Shown piece by piece: positions 21,368-23,310 of a stretch of DNA of 23,310 nucleotides. The position numbers and the translations under genes are program-made. Location: positions 1 to 23,310 of IMG/VR virus record IMGVR_UViG_3300010151_000180. One strand, written 5' to 3'. Each line of letters starts with the position of its first letter. The first letter of the stretch is position 1. The DNA comes from a virus. A model generated the notes under the pieces. It had not been told where the DNA came from. It did no database searches and worked only from the letters and a program-made list of their open reading frames with translations.

Positions 21368-21721
21368 TTATTCCTTTACAGATGGGTGTTTGCCATTGTG
21401 TATGGCATTAAGGTGTGAAATCTGTGACTTCATAACTTTAACTTCTGCCTGTAGTGTAGCCATCTCACGGTTACGATGTTCCAAAGCAGCTACACTGTTG
21501 ATATCTTTTAGTACATCAATTTGACTAGTGAATACAGCCCTCTGTGATTCTGCATCGTCTAGTCTAGCATCAAACGTAGACTTAAACTTATCAAAGTTTT
21601 TGTGGAATACTTCTAGATCCTGCATCACTCTTTGTAAGTTTGATTTCACTACTGCATATCCGCCAGCAATAGTAGCAATTAACATCAGTCCTTGTATTGC
21701 ATGAGAAGCAGTTAGTTCCAT
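21368..21721 (-). CDS. N-anchored coiled-coil membrane protein (possible i-spanin-like)
   Basis: 117 residues. One hydrophobic segment at 8-26 (AIQGLMLIATIAGGYAVV) is followed by a long helical heptad region (28-105) with Leu and charged residues and no Cys. A type-II topology with a coiled coil outside the inner membrane matches inner-membrane spanins (Rz-like) in layout, and its position beside holin and lysozyme supports a lysis role, but no outer-membrane lipoprotein partner (Rz1, a lipobox) is visible. Alternatively the coiled coil is cytoplasmic and the protein is virion-associated. GAGGT lies four to five bases before the ATG. Confidence 0.6.
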   Translation of the reverse strand: MELTASHAIQGLMLIATIAGGYAVVKSNLQRVMQDLEVFHKNFDKFKSTFDARLDDAESQRAVFTSQIDVLKDINSVAALEHRNREMATLQAEVKVMKSQISHLNAIHNGKHPSVKE

Positions 21722-21722
21722 A

Positions 21723-22259
21723 TTACCTCACCGCTGGCCCATAAGTCGCTGCCCAATACAGAAAAGTACCAAGTCCACCAGCAATAACTGCAACAGCTAA
21801 TCCTTTGGCGACTTCAATTAGTATTGCCTTCCGGCGTTCTGCACGTTCTTCATCTAAAAGTTTCTGCTCTTTCGCTCGTTCTTTCTTTGCTTCAACCCGC
21901 TTATCACGTTCTTCAAGGATAAGGTTCCAGGTACTTTTCTCTCCGGGCTTAGTAGGCCACTTACGATTTATCTCATCCCTTAAATCATCAAGTTGTTGTT
22001 CTAATTGCTTCTGTTCAATTACTGCCGCAGCAGCAGATGACATTGATGTTTCTGAGCCATCATCAGCGGCACGTTTCTGTAGAATACTCTTATTTTTCTT
22101 ACCGATTGAGCTACCAGCTTTATGATCTTTATTCTGTTCATGCTGTTCTTTTGCCTGGAATAATCCGTCTAATCCGTGAGCAATTTCTTGAACACCTCTA
22201 GCAGATTTTACTAGAGTTTTAGTAGCAGCAATTGCAGCGGCTATTGTGAGTGGGTCCAT
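21723..22259 (-). CDS. C-anchored coiled-coil membrane protein
   Basis: 178 residues. The N-terminal short hydrophobic helix (MDPLTIAAAIAATKTLV) is followed by a helical charged region (about 80-145, with EQKQLEQQLDDLRDEINRKW and a Lys/Glu-rich helix) and one clear transmembrane segment at about 147-171 (AKGLAVAVIAGGLGTFLYWA). The topology mirrors that of the next gene: anchor at the end versus the start. The start 'MDPLTIA' with a C-terminal anchor is a layout I recall in proteins of marine phages, but I cannot name a family. It stands between tail fibre and lysis genes. Start site weakly supported (GGTGATGCG upstream). Function unknown. Confidence 0.62.
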   Translation of the reverse strand: MDPLTIAAAIAATKTLVKSARGVQEIAHGLDGLFQAKEQHEQNKDHKAGSSIGKKNKSILQKRAADDGSETSMSSAAAAVIEQKQLEQQLDDLRDEINRKWPTKPGEKSTWNLILEERDKRVEAKKERAKEQKLLDEERAERRKAILIEVAKGLAVAVIAGGLGTFLYWAATYGPAVR

Positions 22260-22263
22260 CGCA

Positions 22264-23310
22264 TCACCGCGCCTTTGCTTGCGCTACACCGTCGCCGCCA
22301 ATGGAACGCCCAATCGCCCAAATGAAGTTTCTTACGCTGGTCTGGTTAAAATCGTTATTGGTATCGCTCTGTTTGAAACCTGTAGCGCACCAATCTTTTG
22401 ATGCGCCCGCAATCACTGAGGTTCCACCAGGATCATCAAATTCAACCATAGTGTTTTCTGGGTTACTGCCTTGTCTAACATATGCGAATGTATTACAGCC
22501 GGTGGTATGACGGCGAGATATCATAAACTCCGGCTGCATACCCGTGTACACAAAAGGTCCATTCGCATCACCGTTGCCGAGCAGGGTCGGCAGTGATGAA
22601 AATCCTGCCACCTCAACAATCGCAATCACGCGATATGTCCCGGTTGGTGCCGCCGATTTGACAATCACGTTTGTGTCATCAATCCCCGCGTAGACGGTAC
22701 TATTCTGTTCGCCCGGCGAGTGTGTGTTCAACGAAATATTATAGCCTGACGTCATGCCGGGGTGCGACCAATACCAGGCACCTGTGGTATTGGTAATTTT
22801 AACCACTGCCATTTTCAATCCTGAACCTAAAGAATGTGCGGTGTTAGTGTCAGAACCATTACTGTGGCTTACTTCAGCAGTAAACATCCCGTGGGTCGCG
22901 TTCATATTAAACGACCAACCAACGAAATCGTTGGAACCAGAAGGTGCGACGAATGTGGTTTTTGCGGCGGTGCTTTCGCAGTCGAGGCCGTTGCTGGCAT
23001 CGTCAGAGAAACGCCACTGCCATGCAGTCGAACCGTCTAAATCTTTGAAGATTTCCATATATGTGCTGTGACCGGATCGCGCCGTCGCCAACGCCGACTC
23101 AATATTCGCACCAGTGTTGAGTACTTGCACAAACCCATCATCTAAATTTGTTACAGTCGGTTCTGGAAGATTGGCGGTATTCCACTCCTTAAACCCACTT
23201 GTGACTGTTCCATCCATCGCCGCAATAGAATGTTCTAAGGTTGCTACGTATGTGCCAAACGGCATCCAAGTAAAGACCCACGGTTCATCAAACGTTAGGC
23301 TGGAAACAGC
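22264..23310 (-). CDS. Phage tail fibre/spike protein, C-terminal part (DUF7483-like), 5' truncated
   Basis: An open frame of 348 codons runs in from the right edge with no start needed; an ATG at 23265 is internal. The segment is beta-rich and full of Gly, Asn, Thr and Trp. The C-terminal signature LLGNGDANGPFVYTGMQPEF then MISRRHTTGCNTFAYVR and VRNFIWAIGRSIGGDG resembles the C-terminal module of phage tail proteins (DUF7483, 'y.GNG..dGpfvytGF.Pafvm.K'). The preceding 150-residue block (GWSFNMNATHGMFTAEVSHS ... WYWSHPGMTSGYN) may be a carbohydrate-binding domain. It would recognise the host surface. GC is about 52%, clearly higher than its neighbours, and the boundary coincides with the gene end, so recent exchange is likely. 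Confidence 0.65.
   Translation of the reverse strand, partial: AVSSLTFDEPWVFTWMPFGTYVATLEHSIAAMDGTVTSGFKEWNTANLPEPTVTNLDDGFVQVLNTGANIESALATARSGHSTYMEIFKDLDGSTAWQWRFSDDASNGLDCESTAAKTTFVAPSGSNDFVGWSFNMNATHGMFTAEVSHSNGSDTNTAHSLGSGLKMAVVKITNTTGAWYWSHPGMTSGYNISLNTHSPGEQNSTVYAGIDDTNVIVKSAAPTGTYRVIAIVEVAGFSSLPTLLGNGDANGPFVYTGMQPEFMISRRHTTGCNTFAYVRQGSNPENTMVEFDDPGGTSVIAGASKDWCATGFKQSDTNNDFNQTSVRNFIWAIGRSIGGDGVAQAKAR

Noticed and set aside
1-23310. tRNA genes, CRISPR arrays, insertion sequences, integrase and attachment sites
   Set aside because: No TTCGA-containing T-arm with paired flanks, no regularly spaced repeats, no transposase or integrase motif on either strand.

Overview
The window is a segment of a tailed double-stranded DNA phage genome (Caudoviricetes). 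It carries phage replication and recombination genes, a holin/lysozyme lysis cassette and large virion proteins. I see no bacterial housekeeping gene, rRNA or tRNA. The T7-gp14-like and giant 'internal virion'-type proteins suggest a podovirus-like particle, which is inference. The overall look recalls uncultured marine phages of Gram-negative hosts, but nothing in the sequence fixes the host. GC is roughly 40-45% in the rows I counted by hand, except for the tail gene at the right edge (about 52%). Both window ends cut through genes. Terminase, portal and capsid genes lie outside the window.

Layout. (1) 1-658, plus strand: the last 48 codons of a probable structural gene, then an HNH homing-type endonuclease. 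A strong intrinsic terminator at 747-780 follows, then a candidate promoter. (2) 853-6828, plus strand: an early operon with a DUF932-like protein, about ten small genes (several with overlapping stop/start codons), a Cas4/RecB-like Fe-S nuclease, a Sak4-like annealase ATPase and its likely ssDNA-binding partner, then small zinc-ribbon and ribbon-helix-helix proteins. The gaps between 5489 and 6407 hold perfect hairpins. (3) 6806-12719, plus strand: RecD-like helicase, a tiny very basic protein, a DUF6378-like protein, a three-domain UDG / 3'-5' exonuclease / family A DNA polymerase, a Cys-rich winged-helix-like protein and a DUF3987-like ATPase (probable replicative helicase). (4) 12716-23310, minus strand: the late operon, read from right to left. 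It holds a tail fibre/spike fragment, two bitopic coiled-coil membrane proteins, a previously unlisted 20-residue hydrophobic peptide, a holin, a GH24 lysozyme, three uncharacterised virion-type proteins and a 1460-aa giant protein.

How it works together. The polymerase, DUF3987-like ATPase and RecD-like helicase would copy the genome. The Fe-S nuclease, Sak4-like ATPase and OB-fold-type partner would form a recombination/annealing system. The late operon supplies tail, lysis and DNA-ejection proteins. The two transcription units converge, and their stop codons overlap in a shared TTTAA, leaving no intergenic room for a terminator.

The points most worth a second look are the UDG-polymerase fusion with unusual active-site residues, the 20-aa peptide gene in the lysis cassette, the 53-aa Lys/Arg-rich gene after recD, the hairpins whose arms contain Shine-Dalgarno-like sequence, the RTX-type repeat and repeated acidic motif in the giant protein, and the GC jump at the tail gene.
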